DNA of 64,000 nucleotides, from NCBI GenBank assembly GCA_013286045.1, contig JABDGM010000010.1:1-64000 (forward strand), given 5' to 3'. Both the position numbers and the translations under genes were made by a program. Origin of the DNA: Planctomycetota bacterium (GTDB lineage Bacteria > Planctomycetota > Planctomycetia > Pirellulales > Lacipirellulaceae). The notes under the pieces were generated by a model, which made no database searches, was not told the DNA's origin, and saw nothing but the letters and a program-made list of their open reading frames with translations. Below, in pieces: positions 25,577 to 34,205 of the stretch (position 1 is its first letter; each line of letters begins with the position of its first letter).

Positions 25577-26611
25577 ATGCGTACTCGTTTTCCGTTTTTA
25601 GCATTACTCGAAGCCACTGCGGCTTTTGCCGTGTTGTGGATCGGGTACGCAGGCGCCTTGCGCGCGGATGAACCATTGCGGTGGAAGTTCGAAGTTGGGG
25701 AAAAACTCAACTACAACATGGTGCAAGATATGAACGTCGCGGTCGGCGAGCAGGTGATCGCAAAGATGCACCAGGAAATGGAAATGATTTGGGATGTGGA
25801 AGGCGTCGATACGGCAACGGGAGAGGCGGTGATCAATCAGAAATTCGACCGCATCAAACTCAAGCTGACGTCACCGCGAGGCAATATCGACTACGACTCG
25901 AAAGACGACAAAGTGGCCACGGGCCTGGAAGCCCAGATCGCTCCGCTTTATAAGGCCATCTCACAAGGCGATTTCGAGCTCACGGTGACTTCCCGGGGCG
26001 AAATCAAGGACGCGAAAATTCCTAAAGACGTGCTTGCGGCGCTCAAGAGTTTGGCGGACTCGACGGCCGGAGCCAGTGCGCAAAAGGAAACCAAAAAGGA
26101 AGGGACGGCCGAGGACCTGAGCAATTCGCCTTTTGGCGATTACGCTACGGAGAGCGGCTTCAAGAAAATGATTTCGAAGAGCGTGTTCGTCCTGCCTAAG
26201 GACGCTCCGAAGCAAGGAGAGGCTTCAAAAACCAGTGTCCAGTTGACGAACAACGACGGGGACAAACAAGTCGTGGAATCGTCTTACACCTACGAGGGTA
26301 CGAAAGATGTGGACGGCGTCACACTAGCGGTGTTCAAGCCTCAGTTAACGCTGAGCTTTGCGGATGGAGGCGGAGCCGGAAAATCCACGATCGAGCAGCA
26401 AAGTTCTGACGGCGAAGCGCTGTTTGATATTGCGAAAGGTCGTCTGCGGTCCATGAAACTTGAGCAACACGTGACGATCAATTCGACTTCAGCCGGCCAA
26501 CCGGCGCAAGAAAAACTTGATCAGACCATCGACGTCCAGGTTTCCCCGAGAACTGAAAAGGATGGCGAAACGAAATCCGCGGCCGCAACTGAGCCGGCAT
26601 CGAAGAAATGA
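25577..26611 (+). CDS. Secreted DUF6263-like protein
   Basis: From the ATG at 25577 (GAGGAACC upstream) 344 residues. A signal peptide or single anchor lies at about residues 7-35, then a beta-rich domain starting WKFEVGEKLNYNMVQDMNV, with EMEMIWDVEGVD and a DFELTVTSRGEIKDAK stretch, fits the pattern of DUF6263 proteins of Planctomycetes. The C-terminus is low-complexity and charged. Function unknown; presumably acts outside the cytoplasm. Confidence 0.65.
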   Translation: MRTRFPFLALLEATAAFAVLWIGYAGALRADEPLRWKFEVGEKLNYNMVQDMNVAVGEQVIAKMHQEMEMIWDVEGVDTATGEAVINQKFDRIKLKLTSPRGNIDYDSKDDKVATGLEAQIAPLYKAISQGDFELTVTSRGEIKDAKIPKDVLAALKSLADSTAGASAQKETKKEGTAEDLSNSPFGDYATESGFKKMISKSVFVLPKDAPKQGEASKTSVQLTNNDGDKQVVESSYTYEGTKDVDGVTLAVFKPQLTLSFADGGGAGKSTIEQQSSDGEALFDIAKGRLRSMKLEQHVTINSTSAGQPAQEKLDQTIDVQVSPRTEKDGETKSAAATEPASKK

Positions 26612-26634
26612 TATTCGGAGTTGTTCCCAAGGAT

Positions 26635-26967
26635 TTATTTTGCTGTCGGCCGAACTTGAATTTGGTCAGCGACGACGCGAACTTCGAATGTCTCGACACC
26701 GAGGCGGGGATTGTCTGCCCATTTGCCGTCTGTTATTCGAAATCGCCACGCGTGCCACGGGCAGGTTACGGTGCCGTCGCAATCCAAATAACCCGCGCCC
26801 AGCGAGGCGCCCATGTGAGGGCACAAATCGTCGATTGCGTAATACTTACCCGATTGCAGAAACACTGCCACGAGTCGATCGCCAACTTGAAATGAGCGTC
26901 CTTCGCCCTCGGGGATTGCGCCGACTTTAGCGACGGTTACGAATTCTGCTTCGGTGGGGTCGGACAT
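26635..26967 (-). CDS. Rieske-type [2Fe-2S] ferredoxin
   Basis: A 110-residue soluble Rieske domain. Cluster ligands are visible as CPHMGA and, 16 residues later, CPWHAW, the C-x-H...C-x2-H pattern. The remainder (VAKVGAIPEGEGRSFQVGD, FEVRVVADQIQV) matches small electron carriers of the NirD or ferredoxin-component type. No oxygenase or nitrite reductase gene adjoins it, so its partner is unknown. Confidence 0.9.
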   Translation of the reverse strand: MSDPTEAEFVTVAKVGAIPEGEGRSFQVGDRLVAVFLQSGKYYAIDDLCPHMGASLGAGYLDCDGTVTCPWHAWRFRITDGKWADNPRLGVETFEVRVVADQIQVRPTAK

Positions 26968-27128
26968 TACAACGCGGACACTTTACTTGAGATTTGTTGC
27001 AGCAGAGTCCAGCGCACGTTTTGCGGTGCGACGACCTGCGGCCCAACTGCTAAAATAAACAATTATGCTGCACGACGACAGATGAGGAATAAACCTTGTC
27101 GTCGTCATCGCCGTAGAACGAAGTTGCC

Positions 27129-27449
27129 GTGTCGCACGATCCTGATTCCATCTCGTTTTCAGATTTTCAGTCGCTTATACGCCGGATGTACTTTGATAAA
27201 GACCGAGCGCGGGGCGTCGATGGCACATTCATGTGGCTCATGGAGGAAGTCGGCGAACTGGCTGCCGCACTTCGCGAAGGGACGCCGGAAGAGCAAGCCG
27301 CTGAATTCGCTGACGTACTGGCTTGGCTGACGACAATCGCCAACGTCGCTGAGATCGACTTAACCGCCGCCGTTCGCAAAAAATATGGCGCTGGCTGCCC
27401 TGGTTGTAAACAACTTGTCTGTCGCTGTGACGATGCCGGCAAGCCGTAG
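27129..27449 (+). CDS. MazG-like nucleotide pyrophosphohydrolase
   Basis: A 106-residue protein reading from GTG at 27129. It contains the MazG-like helix pair with the metal-binding acids: FMWLMEEVGELAAALREG and EEQAAEFADVLAWLTTIANV. These proteins hydrolyse nucleoside triphosphates to monophosphates and pyrophosphate. The C-terminus adds a possible metal site (CPGCKQLVCRC), seen in many planctomycete versions. Substrate not determinable from sequence. Confidence 0.88.
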   Translation: MSHDPDSISFSDFQSLIRRMYFDKDRARGVDGTFMWLMEEVGELAAALREGTPEEQAAEFADVLAWLTTIANVAEIDLTAAVRKKYGAGCPGCKQLVCRCDDAGKP

Positions 27450-27509
27450 CACGCAACTACCCGAAAATTCATCGAGAGCAGGATTCGTCGCCGACGCATA
27501 GCCACGACA

Positions 27510-29765
27510 ATGATGCGAAACATCCGTCATCGGAAACGAACTCATCGCCGCTTGTTGCCATTGGTCGCGGTCATCTGCGTATTTCAATGCTGCTCTCCAG
27601 CGATTGCTGATGAAGCAGCCGCTGGGCCGACGATAGCGCGTGTAGTAGTCGGTTTCAAGGGTTGTTATAAGCTCGGATTTTGGACACCCGTTTTCGTCGA
27701 TGTGACAAACGCGGAGGGCGATCACGGCAGCAGCCTGCGGGTTAGCGTCACGGTGTCGGACAGCGACGGGGTGCCTACGACGTCGACTGTCGCGGTACCA
27801 ATTTCAACCGATAGTCACGGACAACGAACGGTCACGGTTTACACCCAGATTGGCCGGATCGCTAGCTCCGTTCAGGTAAGTCTTCTCGCGGGCGACCGTC
27901 AGATTGATTCTCGCACAGTACTGCCTTCCGAAAACCAAAATGTGGATTCGGCCGTCCATCCGATCGCGGCGACGAGCGAATTCGTCATATCGTTAGGCAA
28001 CAGCCCGTACGGCCTGCCAGAAGCCGTTGGAAATCGAACAGCGAACAGCGGACACACCGGGCGCCGCATACTTGATCTCGATCAAGTATCGTCATTGCCG
28101 ACGGAATGGTACGGGTACGATGCCGTGGATGTGCTCGTCATTTCGGTAGGGAATGGTCAAGCGTGCCGCGAGTTGGCCGCCGACAAAGCCAAGCTAACCG
28201 CGATCGAGCGGTGGGTGGAACTCGGCGGTCGATTGGTGATTCTATGCGATGGCAAGAATGCGGAGGCTATGTTGGGGTCCGGCGGTCCGCTCGCCTCGTT
28301 CGCTCCGGGCAAGTTTGCGGGAACGATTCATTTGCCGGAGACCAGCTCGCTTGAGCGTTTCGCCGTGTCGACCGCGATCACCGGCGGCGCCGTAGAGGTT
28401 CCCAACATTACCGAGCCGCAGGGGAACATCGAAGCTTATGCCGGCAATCGTTCGTCAGAATTGCCGATCGTCGTTCGCACACCGCGCGGGTTCGGCGAGA
28501 TTGCATTCGCAGGCGTTGAATTCAGCCAGCCGCCTCTCTCGCTTTGGACAGGGCGTATTTCGTTTCTACGCGCGTTGCTGCAACCCTATTTACGCAGCTC
28601 AGACGCGGTTGATTCCACACAGAAGTTAGTGGCCACCGGATCGAACGATCTCTCCGGTGCGCTGCGACAGCAACTTGGCCAGGCTTTTTCTGCCGTCGTG
28701 CCGATTGGTTTTCCGCTCGTGGCCGCTCTTGCGATCGCGTATTTCTTTTTTTTGGGACCGATCGATTACTTGCTCGTCAAACGCTGGTTGCGCCGACCGC
28801 TTTTTGCTTGGATTTCGCTGCCGCTGCTGATCGCAATTTTCTCCGCCGCTGCGCTCGCGATGAATGGATGGTCGAAAGGGCCGCCGGGGGCGCGACTAAA
28901 CCGCCTTGAGCTTGATGATTTCGATACCATTAGCGGCCAGGCTCGGGGTACGTTGTGGGCGACGATTTACAGTCCGAAAGCGTCTGAATTTGACCTCACC
29001 GCCCAGCCGCAGCGCGACAAACAGAGTTCGCTCGCGGAAAACGGCAACATGCTGTTTTCGTGGTGGGGACTTCCGGGAAACGGAATCGGTGGGATGCAGT
29101 CCTCCACAAGCGATTTGGGGCTCATTCGCAATGGGTATGAATATGGCCCCGAGTTGAGCTCGCTTGCCCAAATGCCGGTGTTGGAGTCGGGCACGAAGTC
29201 CTTGCTCGCACGATGGGCAGGTTCGTCCCCGACGAAGATCGGAGCTCAACTAACCGATGTCGACGGCCTCATCGCGGGCACGATTACAAACGACACGGGC
29301 ACAAGGCTTCGTAACGCGCGGCTGCTGTATGGTTCTTGGGCATACCGTTTGGGTATCTTAAACGCGGGGGAGCGGGTCGAAGTCAGCGATCAACTCAGCC
29401 CCCGGCGAGTGAAGACCGTTGTCACGCACGATGCGCTTGGAGAATCCGCAACTGGCGCAACGCCGGTGGAAGGGCGAGCTTTTTCCGCAGAGCAGGCGTC
29501 GCCAACTCAAATTCTAAACTTAATGATGTTTTACGAAGCCGCCGGAGGTATTGCATTCGCGCATCTCCCGAACCGCTATCAAGCCTATTGTGATCTTAGC
29601 CGGCAGCTCGATTTGGGACGGGCAATCCTGGTTGCCGAAAATGCTGAGGGTCAGGTTCAACTGGTCGATAGCAAGACGAACGCAGCAATCGGAAATGAAA
29701 ACTTGAATACGTCCGCAGTCATTCAGAGATATATTCTGCCCGTCGAGAAGCCGAGCACGCGGTAG
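27510..29765 (+). CDS. Large membrane protein paired with an ABC ATPase
   Basis: A 751-residue protein. An N-terminal signal (about 14-34) is followed by a large extracytoplasmic part (about 35-390) that starts with ARVVVGFKGCYKLGFWTPV and has a DVLVISVG plus VELGGRLVILCDG stretch like a glutamine-amidotransferase-type fold. Two transmembrane helices lie at about 395-455 (IGFPLVAALAIAYFFFLGP, AWISLPLLIAIFSAAALAM), then a C-terminal domain of about 290 residues. It is 28 bp upstream of an ABC ATPase gene, so the two probably form one transporter, as in the gliding-type ABC clusters of Planctomycetes. Function unknown. Confidence 0.7.
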   Translation: MMRNIRHRKRTHRRLLPLVAVICVFQCCSPAIADEAAAGPTIARVVVGFKGCYKLGFWTPVFVDVTNAEGDHGSSLRVSVTVSDSDGVPTTSTVAVPISTDSHGQRTVTVYTQIGRIASSVQVSLLAGDRQIDSRTVLPSENQNVDSAVHPIAATSEFVISLGNSPYGLPEAVGNRTANSGHTGRRILDLDQVSSLPTEWYGYDAVDVLVISVGNGQACRELAADKAKLTAIERWVELGGRLVILCDGKNAEAMLGSGGPLASFAPGKFAGTIHLPETSSLERFAVSTAITGGAVEVPNITEPQGNIEAYAGNRSSELPIVVRTPRGFGEIAFAGVEFSQPPLSLWTGRISFLRALLQPYLRSSDAVDSTQKLVATGSNDLSGALRQQLGQAFSAVVPIGFPLVAALAIAYFFFLGPIDYLLVKRWLRRPLFAWISLPLLIAIFSAAALAMNGWSKGPPGARLNRLELDDFDTISGQARGTLWATIYSPKASEFDLTAQPQRDKQSSLAENGNMLFSWWGLPGNGIGGMQSSTSDLGLIRNGYEYGPELSSLAQMPVLESGTKSLLARWAGSSPTKIGAQLTDVDGLIAGTITNDTGTRLRNARLLYGSWAYRLGILNAGERVEVSDQLSPRRVKTVVTHDALGESATGATPVEGRAFSAEQASPTQILNLMMFYEAAGGIAFAHLPNRYQAYCDLSRQLDLGRAILVAENAEGQVQLVDSKTNAAIGNENLNTSAVIQRYILPVEKPSTR

Positions 29766-29793
29766 CAAATTAATTGTCTAGGCAACGAAAGTA

Positions 29794-30738
29794 GTGCCGG
29801 CCATGGAAACAATGATCGAGACCCGCGACTTAACGAAGAAGTACGGGGAGCTGTATGCGATCAAGTCGATCAATTTGAATTTGCAACGCGGCGACCTATT
29901 CGGATTCATCGGGCCGAATGGCGCGGGCAAGACGACGACGATGCGAATTCTTGCCACACTGCTCAACCCCACTTGGGGCGAGGGCTACGTCGGCGGCAAC
30001 TCGATCTACACGCGCCCGAAGGAAATTCGCCGCATGATCGGCTACATGCCCGACTTCTTCGGCGTGTACGACGACATGAAGGTCATCGAGTACCTCGAGT
30101 TTTTTGCGGCTGCGTATCGCATCCGCGGTCCGAAACGCCGGCAAGTTTGCGACGAGGTGCTAGACCTCGTCGAGCTAGGATACAAACGCGAAGCGCTCGT
30201 CACCAGTTTGTCGCGCGGCATGACGCAGCGTCTCGGCCTGGCGCGGGTGCTGCTGCACGATCCGCAAGTTCTGTTGCTCGATGAACCAGCGAGCGGCCTT
30301 GATCCTCGCGCGCGCATCGAAATCCGAACGTTGCTGAAACGGCTCGGCACGATGGGTAAAACGATCATGGTTTCCAGCCACATTTTGCCGGAGCTGGCCG
30401 ATATCTGTAACAAAGTCGGCATCATCGAGCGCGGCGAACTGCTGTTCAATGACACGGTGGCCGAGTTGCTTCATCGTGTTCGCCCGCACAAAGTGCTCAA
30501 CATCGGAGTGGCCGGCGACGGCCAAGCGGCTTCTCAGATACTTCGTAGTAACTCGATCGTTTCGCGAGTCGATGTCGGCCAGGACCATCTCACGGTCACG
30601 CTCGTGAACGGACAGGCCGACTACAGCGAGTTGGCCACCATGCTCGTGAACGCCGGCCATCGCATCGTGCTGTTCCGCGAAGAGGAGTTGAACCTGGAAA
30701 CAGCGTTTATGGCGCTAACAAAGGGCATTACGTCGTAA
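29794..30738 (+). CDS. ABC transporter ATP-binding protein
   Basis: A 314-residue ABC-2-type ATPase: Walker A GPNGAGKTTT (about residues 47-56), signature LSRGMTQRLGLA, Walker B LLLDEPASGLDP and the H-loop SSHILPELADI. A C-terminal domain of about 100 residues follows, as in exporter ATPases. The start may be the ATG nine bases further in (METMIE). It is coupled to the upstream membrane-protein gene, but no conventional six-helix permease is adjacent: tRNA-Glu follows. Confidence 0.9.
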   Translation: MPAMETMIETRDLTKKYGELYAIKSINLNLQRGDLFGFIGPNGAGKTTTMRILATLLNPTWGEGYVGGNSIYTRPKEIRRMIGYMPDFFGVYDDMKVIEYLEFFAAAYRIRGPKRRQVCDEVLDLVELGYKREALVTSLSRGMTQRLGLARVLLHDPQVLLLDEPASGLDPRARIEIRTLLKRLGTMGKTIMVSSHILPELADICNKVGIIERGELLFNDTVAELLHRVRPHKVLNIGVAGDGQAASQILRSNSIVSRVDVGQDHLTVTLVNGQADYSELATMLVNAGHRIVLFREEELNLETAFMALTKGITS

Positions 30739-30863
30739 GGCTTTCGCACGAATCGAGCCGTGGCGATCGCCTTGTCAGCCGACGTAGAATCTCGGATACT
30801 AACTAGCTCGGAATCGCCGATTTTTGGGTGCTCTGACGCCCGCCTTCGGCCATCCGTAAATGG

Positions 30864-30936
30864 GCCCCCATCGTCTAGAGGCCCAGGACACCGCCCTCTC
30901 ACGGCGGCGACAGGGGTTCGAATCCCCTTGGGGGTA
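30864..30936 (+). tRNA. tRNA-Glu(CTC)
   Basis: A 73-nt cloverleaf: acceptor GCCCCCA pairs with TGGGGGT (first pair G-T), anticodon stem CCGCC/GGCGG with loop CTCTCAC and anticodon CTC, and T-arm GGGGTTCGAATCCCC. No CCA encoded. Confidence 0.95.
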
Positions 30937-30963
30937 CTTTCGTTTCCCGCGGTTTCGGGCGAC

Positions 30964-31137
30964 TTACTGCTTGCCCGTCGTGCGTTGGAGCAAATGGCCG
31001 ATCGAAAAAATCAGCACCGAAGCAATGAGGAAGCCCAACATTTTGCTGGCGGTGATCGTCTGATTGAGCTGGGCAAGAATCGCCAAAATCGGAATCGTTA
31101 GCCCAACCATCTGCAGAAATCTCGCCACCGTGTACAT
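30964..31137 (-). CDS. Small two-helix membrane protein
   Basis: From the ATG at 31137, 57 residues with two transmembrane helices (FLQMVGLTIPILAILAQL and MLGFLIASVLIFSIGHLL) and a basic end. I recognise this as a small conserved planctomycete membrane protein; function unknown. A longer frame starts at 31197, but the internal ATG matches the expected N-terminus. Confidence 0.65.
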   Translation of the reverse strand: MYTVARFLQMVGLTIPILAILAQLNQTITASKMLGFLIASVLIFSIGHLLQRTTGKQ

Positions 31138-31214
31138 CTGATGCACGGTAACATTCGAGGCCCGGCTTGGCAACTTGATTGAGCTGAGTGATCCCAACTG
31201 AGGATAGCGGCGCT

Positions 31215-31631
31215 ATGACGGAAGACTCGGAACCGAGGCCATTCGGCCTTTTACAATGGCGAGCCCTGCGTTTGAAATGTCCGAAGTGCGGCAAAGCACC
31301 GATCTTCCGTGGCTGGTTTTCGATGAACGACGCTTGTGCTGGCTGCGGCCGACGATTCAATCGCGAAGCCGGTTATCTACTGGGATCAATCTATTTCAAC
31401 TACGGCATCACCGCTTCGCTGGTGGTGATCATGTACTTCGCGATGTTCTTCGGGAACGTGCTGACCGACACGCAACGATTGATCCTACTCACGTCCTTCG
31501 GCGTACTATTTCCGATGTGGTTCTTTCGCTACGCGCGAGCGTTGTGGATCGCGTTCGACGAACTTTGGGATCCGTGGCCCAATGAAGAGGAAGTTCGGCG
31601 AATGCAAGCGGAGCGAGGCACGCAACGCTAA
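31215..31631 (+). CDS. DUF983 family membrane protein
   Basis: From the ATG at 31215, 138 residues. A zinc-ribbon-like head (CPKCGK, CAGCGRRF) precedes two transmembrane helices (TASLVVIMYFAMFF and ILLTSFGVLFPMWFF) and a charged tail. This is the layout of DUF983, a family often found near cytochrome oxidase genes; here the oxidase operon lies just downstream on the other strand. Function not established. Confidence 0.85.
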   Translation: MTEDSEPRPFGLLQWRALRLKCPKCGKAPIFRGWFSMNDACAGCGRRFNREAGYLLGSIYFNYGITASLVVIMYFAMFFGNVLTDTQRLILLTSFGVLFPMWFFRYARALWIAFDELWDPWPNEEEVRRMQAERGTQR

Positions 31632-31685
31632 GCGACCTCAATCGCCACGATTACAGTCGTGCCGCGCAGAGCGACGACAGCCCTC

Positions 31686-32003
31686 TTAGCCCGTGACGTC
31701 GGGAACTTCTGAAATCTCGACGCCGTCCGCCGCCGCATTGGCATTCCGGGCGCGTCGAATCGTAAGGTAGGCCATGCTGCCCATCGTACAAAGCACGAGG
31801 TACGGCATCGACATCATGAACAGCACGCTGTAGGCGTAGCCAGCCGCGAGAGCCTGGCCATGCGGATCGTTTTGTGCCAGGCCGTCTTTGCAGGTCGGGC
31901 ACGCCGCTGCCACGCTCGCCAGCATCAGCACCAACACCACCACAATAGCGGCGATGATCCATCGCAGAATCACGGGCTCGAATTGGTGATATATTGCTTT
32001 CAT
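31686..32003 (-). CDS. Small membrane protein at the end of the respiratory operon
   Basis: The ATG at 32003 follows AGGTGA 7 nt upstream and gives 105 residues (32018 is also in frame). Two transmembrane helices flank a CPTCKDGLAQNDPHGQAL loop: about residues 14-34 and 57-80. The Cys pair recalls metal or haem-handling sites, but no family is known to me. As the last gene of the respiratory operon it may assist oxidase assembly (inference). Confidence 0.75.
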   Translation of the reverse strand: MKAIYHQFEPVILRWIIAAIVVVLVLMLASVAAACPTCKDGLAQNDPHGQALAAGYAYSVLFMMSMPYLVLCTMGSMAYLTIRRARNANAAADGVEISEVPDVTG

Positions 32004-32056
32004 GACTTCACCTGGCAAGACTTCGCGGAGTCGGCAACTAATGCGTTAATTCTATT

Positions 32057-32557
32057 TTATTGCCCAACGGGCGGCCATAGGTGATAGAGCATCACGTACA
32101 CGACGACGCCCGTCACCGAAACATACAACCAAATCGGAAATGTCCATTTTGCTAGCCGCACGTGCTTTTCTCGATATAAGGCGGAAACTGCGGCCCGCTC
32201 AGGCTCCGGCAGCTTGCCATCGCAGCAACCTAGAGCACGATAGCCCAGGTAGATTTGGCGAACTGCGAAGAACGGGACCGTCGCGGCTAGGATGACGTGC
32301 GAAGCCAAGATGGCCAAGTATACGTAACGCACGACACCGGGATGCGTGAAGCGCACGCTGCCAACATGTGCGTGATACCACAAATAGCAACCAAGGAACG
32401 CGATCGACACAACAAACGCGGCGAGCATTGTGCGTTTGTGCGCTTCCACGCGACCACGCTTGATGAAAAACAGTCCGGCGAGCAGCAGCACGGCGGCGAG
32501 GGAGTTGAGCGCCGCATTCAAGTGTACGATCGGATGAGCTGCAGCGAGAAGCGTCAA
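32057..32557 (-). CDS. DUF420 (CtaM-like) membrane protein
   Basis: A 166-residue protein with four or five transmembrane helices and the conserved His of DUF420: PIVHLNAALNSLAAV, CYLWYHAHVGSVRFTH, ASHVILAATVPFFAVR, and HVRLAKWTFPIWLYVSVTGVVVYVML. The family includes CtaM, needed for haem A-containing oxidases in Bacillus and Staphylococcus. It overlaps the sco gene by 4 bp. Assembly of the neighbouring oxidase is the likely role. Confidence 0.88.
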   Translation of the reverse strand: MTLLAAAHPIVHLNAALNSLAAVLLLAGLFFIKRGRVEAHKRTMLAAFVVSIAFLGCYLWYHAHVGSVRFTHPGVVRYVYLAILASHVILAATVPFFAVRQIYLGYRALGCCDGKLPEPERAAVSALYREKHVRLAKWTFPIWLYVSVTGVVVYVMLYHLWPPVGQ

Positions 32558-33345
32558 TTCGTTTTCTCTTTCGCGGCTTCGGCGGCAGGCTTGTTATCGG
32601 CCGCTTTCTCGGCGGAATCTTTTGCGGCGGCCGGTTTGTCTGCCGCATTATTTTCGCCAACCACTTTCTCGTCCGCCGCGTTGTCCTCGGTCGCGTCTTC
32701 GTCGAGGCATTTGAGCAGCAACTTGTGGAAGCGATCGCATTCGCTTTCGCTGGTGCCGTCCACAACCGTGCGAATTTTGCCCTTCTTATCAATCAAGATG
32801 AGATAGTCCTGGTGCCCCTTCAGGCTCAGGAAAATCTTCATGCCCTTCGCGACGCGCTGGGTGTACTCCAAATCGCCGCGGCAGAAAAGCCAGTGCTCCG
32901 GATCGGCGTTCCAACGCTCGGCATATTTTTGCAGGGCTTCGACCGAGTCGTTATCGGGATCGCATGTGATGCTGACCCAGGTGACATCTTTCAGATCAGG
33001 CTGATTGGCCAAAATCTGCACGTTCGCGTTTAATCGCAAACATTGGCCGGGGCACGACGTGTAAAAGTAACTGGCCACCCACACCTTGCCACGCATATCG
33101 GTGGACTTGAATGGCTTGCCGCTACGTTCGGTGAGCTCGAATTCTTTCAGCGGCGGGCCGATAGCGTTCGCGGGGATCGCTTCGCTCTTGGCGATTGCGA
33201 ATTGGTGGACCTGATACCACTTCCAGCCGCCGAAACCCATGGCAATAAGCACCGCGGCGCAAAGCGCGAATGGCAAGGCGGCGCTGTTCACCGCTTGGGA
33301 GGGCGTTGGTTGACGCGAAGTGCCGGGTTGGGCTTGCGAACTCAC
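32554..33345 (-). CDS. SCO1/SenC copper chaperone
   Basis: The GTG at 33345 overlaps the stop of the ABC permease gene (GTGA) and has GGAG 7-8 nt upstream; the product is 263 residues. A membrane anchor at about residues 22-45 is followed by a thioredoxin-fold domain with the copper ligands Cys98 and Cys102 (SCPGQC) and His178 (KGHQDYLILID). The last 50 residues are a low-complexity Ala/Lys/Glu tail. Sco proteins deliver copper to the CuA site of cytochrome oxidase subunit II, encoded in the same operon. Confidence 0.92.
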   Translation of the reverse strand: MSSQAQPGTSRQPTPSQAVNSAALPFALCAAVLIAMGFGGWKWYQVHQFAIAKSEAIPANAIGPPLKEFELTERSGKPFKSTDMRGKVWVASYFYTSCPGQCLRLNANVQILANQPDLKDVTWVSITCDPDNDSVEALQKYAERWNADPEHWLFCRGDLEYTQRVAKGMKIFLSLKGHQDYLILIDKKGKIRTVVDGTSESECDRFHKLLLKCLDEDATEDNAADEKVVGENNAADKPAAAKDSAEKAADNKPAAEAAKEKTN

Positions 33346-34181
33346 AGCAAATCTCCCGTCGATCTCGTTCCTGCGATGGACCACGCCGCGGCGAAGATCA
33401 CGGCAGCAAAAGCCAGCGATACGATCCAGCAAAGCGAGAGCGACGGCAGGCCGACGCCCACGCTTTCATTTTGGAGGCAATGTCGCAGGCCGGCCACCCC
33501 GTAAGTAAGCGGGTTTAGGCGAACGATCCAGCCCAGCCAGCCCCCCACGTCCATCGGGAAAAAGGCGCCGGAGAGTAGCCACATGGGTAGAAGGAAAACG
33601 CTCATGATGGCGTGGAAACCTTGCGTCGAATCCATTCGCCAAGCGATCAGGAAACCTAGCGCGGTAAGCGCGATCGAGATCACGAACATCAGCGCGATTG
33701 CGGCAACCCATTGCAGAGCCGTTGTGGAGGGTGAAATCACCTGAAACCAGCCGAGCTTGCCGGTGATCCAGCCGAGGAACAAGAACACGATTCCTTGCAG
33801 CATGGCGATCGCCGATCCGCCCAATACTTTTCCCATTACGATCGACCATCGCGGAACGGGGGCCACCAACACACCCTGCAAGAAACCTTCGCGGCGATCT
33901 TCGATGATCGAGATCGTGGCGAAGATCGCGGTGAAGAGGAGGATCATCACCAGCGTGCCGGGAAAGAAATGAGAGTAGTCGAGACGGTTCGAGTCAGCGC
34001 CACCGACGCGTGCCGTGCCGAGACCCGCACCAAACAACAGCCAAAAGATGATTGGTTGTACCAGCGCGCCGAACACTCGGTTCTTCTGGCGGAAAAACCG
34101 CACCAGTTCGCGCTGGCTGAGCGTGAAGATCACGGGCCAGGCGGATACGGTCGCGGGTTTATTTACTGAAATGGTAGACAT
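33342..34181 (-). CDS. ABC-2 type transporter permease
   Basis: A 279-residue permease with six transmembrane helices in the ABC-2 arrangement: an N-terminal LSQRELVRFFRQKNRVFGAL region, the IIEDRREGFLQGVLVAPVPR coupling segment after the second helix, and the end with LNPLTYGVAGLRHCL. It overlaps sco by 4 bp and follows its ATPase by 24 bp. It probably exports something required for the oxidase, such as a lipid, haem or a copper ligand (inference from context only). Confidence 0.9.
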   Translation of the reverse strand: MSTISVNKPATVSAWPVIFTLSQRELVRFFRQKNRVFGALVQPIIFWLLFGAGLGTARVGGADSNRLDYSHFFPGTLVMILLFTAIFATISIIEDRREGFLQGVLVAPVPRWSIVMGKVLGGSAIAMLQGIVFLFLGWITGKLGWFQVISPSTTALQWVAAIALMFVISIALTALGFLIAWRMDSTQGFHAIMSVFLLPMWLLSGAFFPMDVGGWLGWIVRLNPLTYGVAGLRHCLQNESVGVGLPSLSLCWIVSLAFAAVIFAAAWSIAGTRSTGDLL

Positions 34182-34205
34182 GGGCGTTCGATTCGGACCA
34201 CAAGT

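Noticed and set aside
30899-31360. Minus-strand frame ending in PPRGFEPLSPP
   Set aside because: It is the antisense of tRNA-Glu and overlaps the DUF983 gene; composition is not protein-like.
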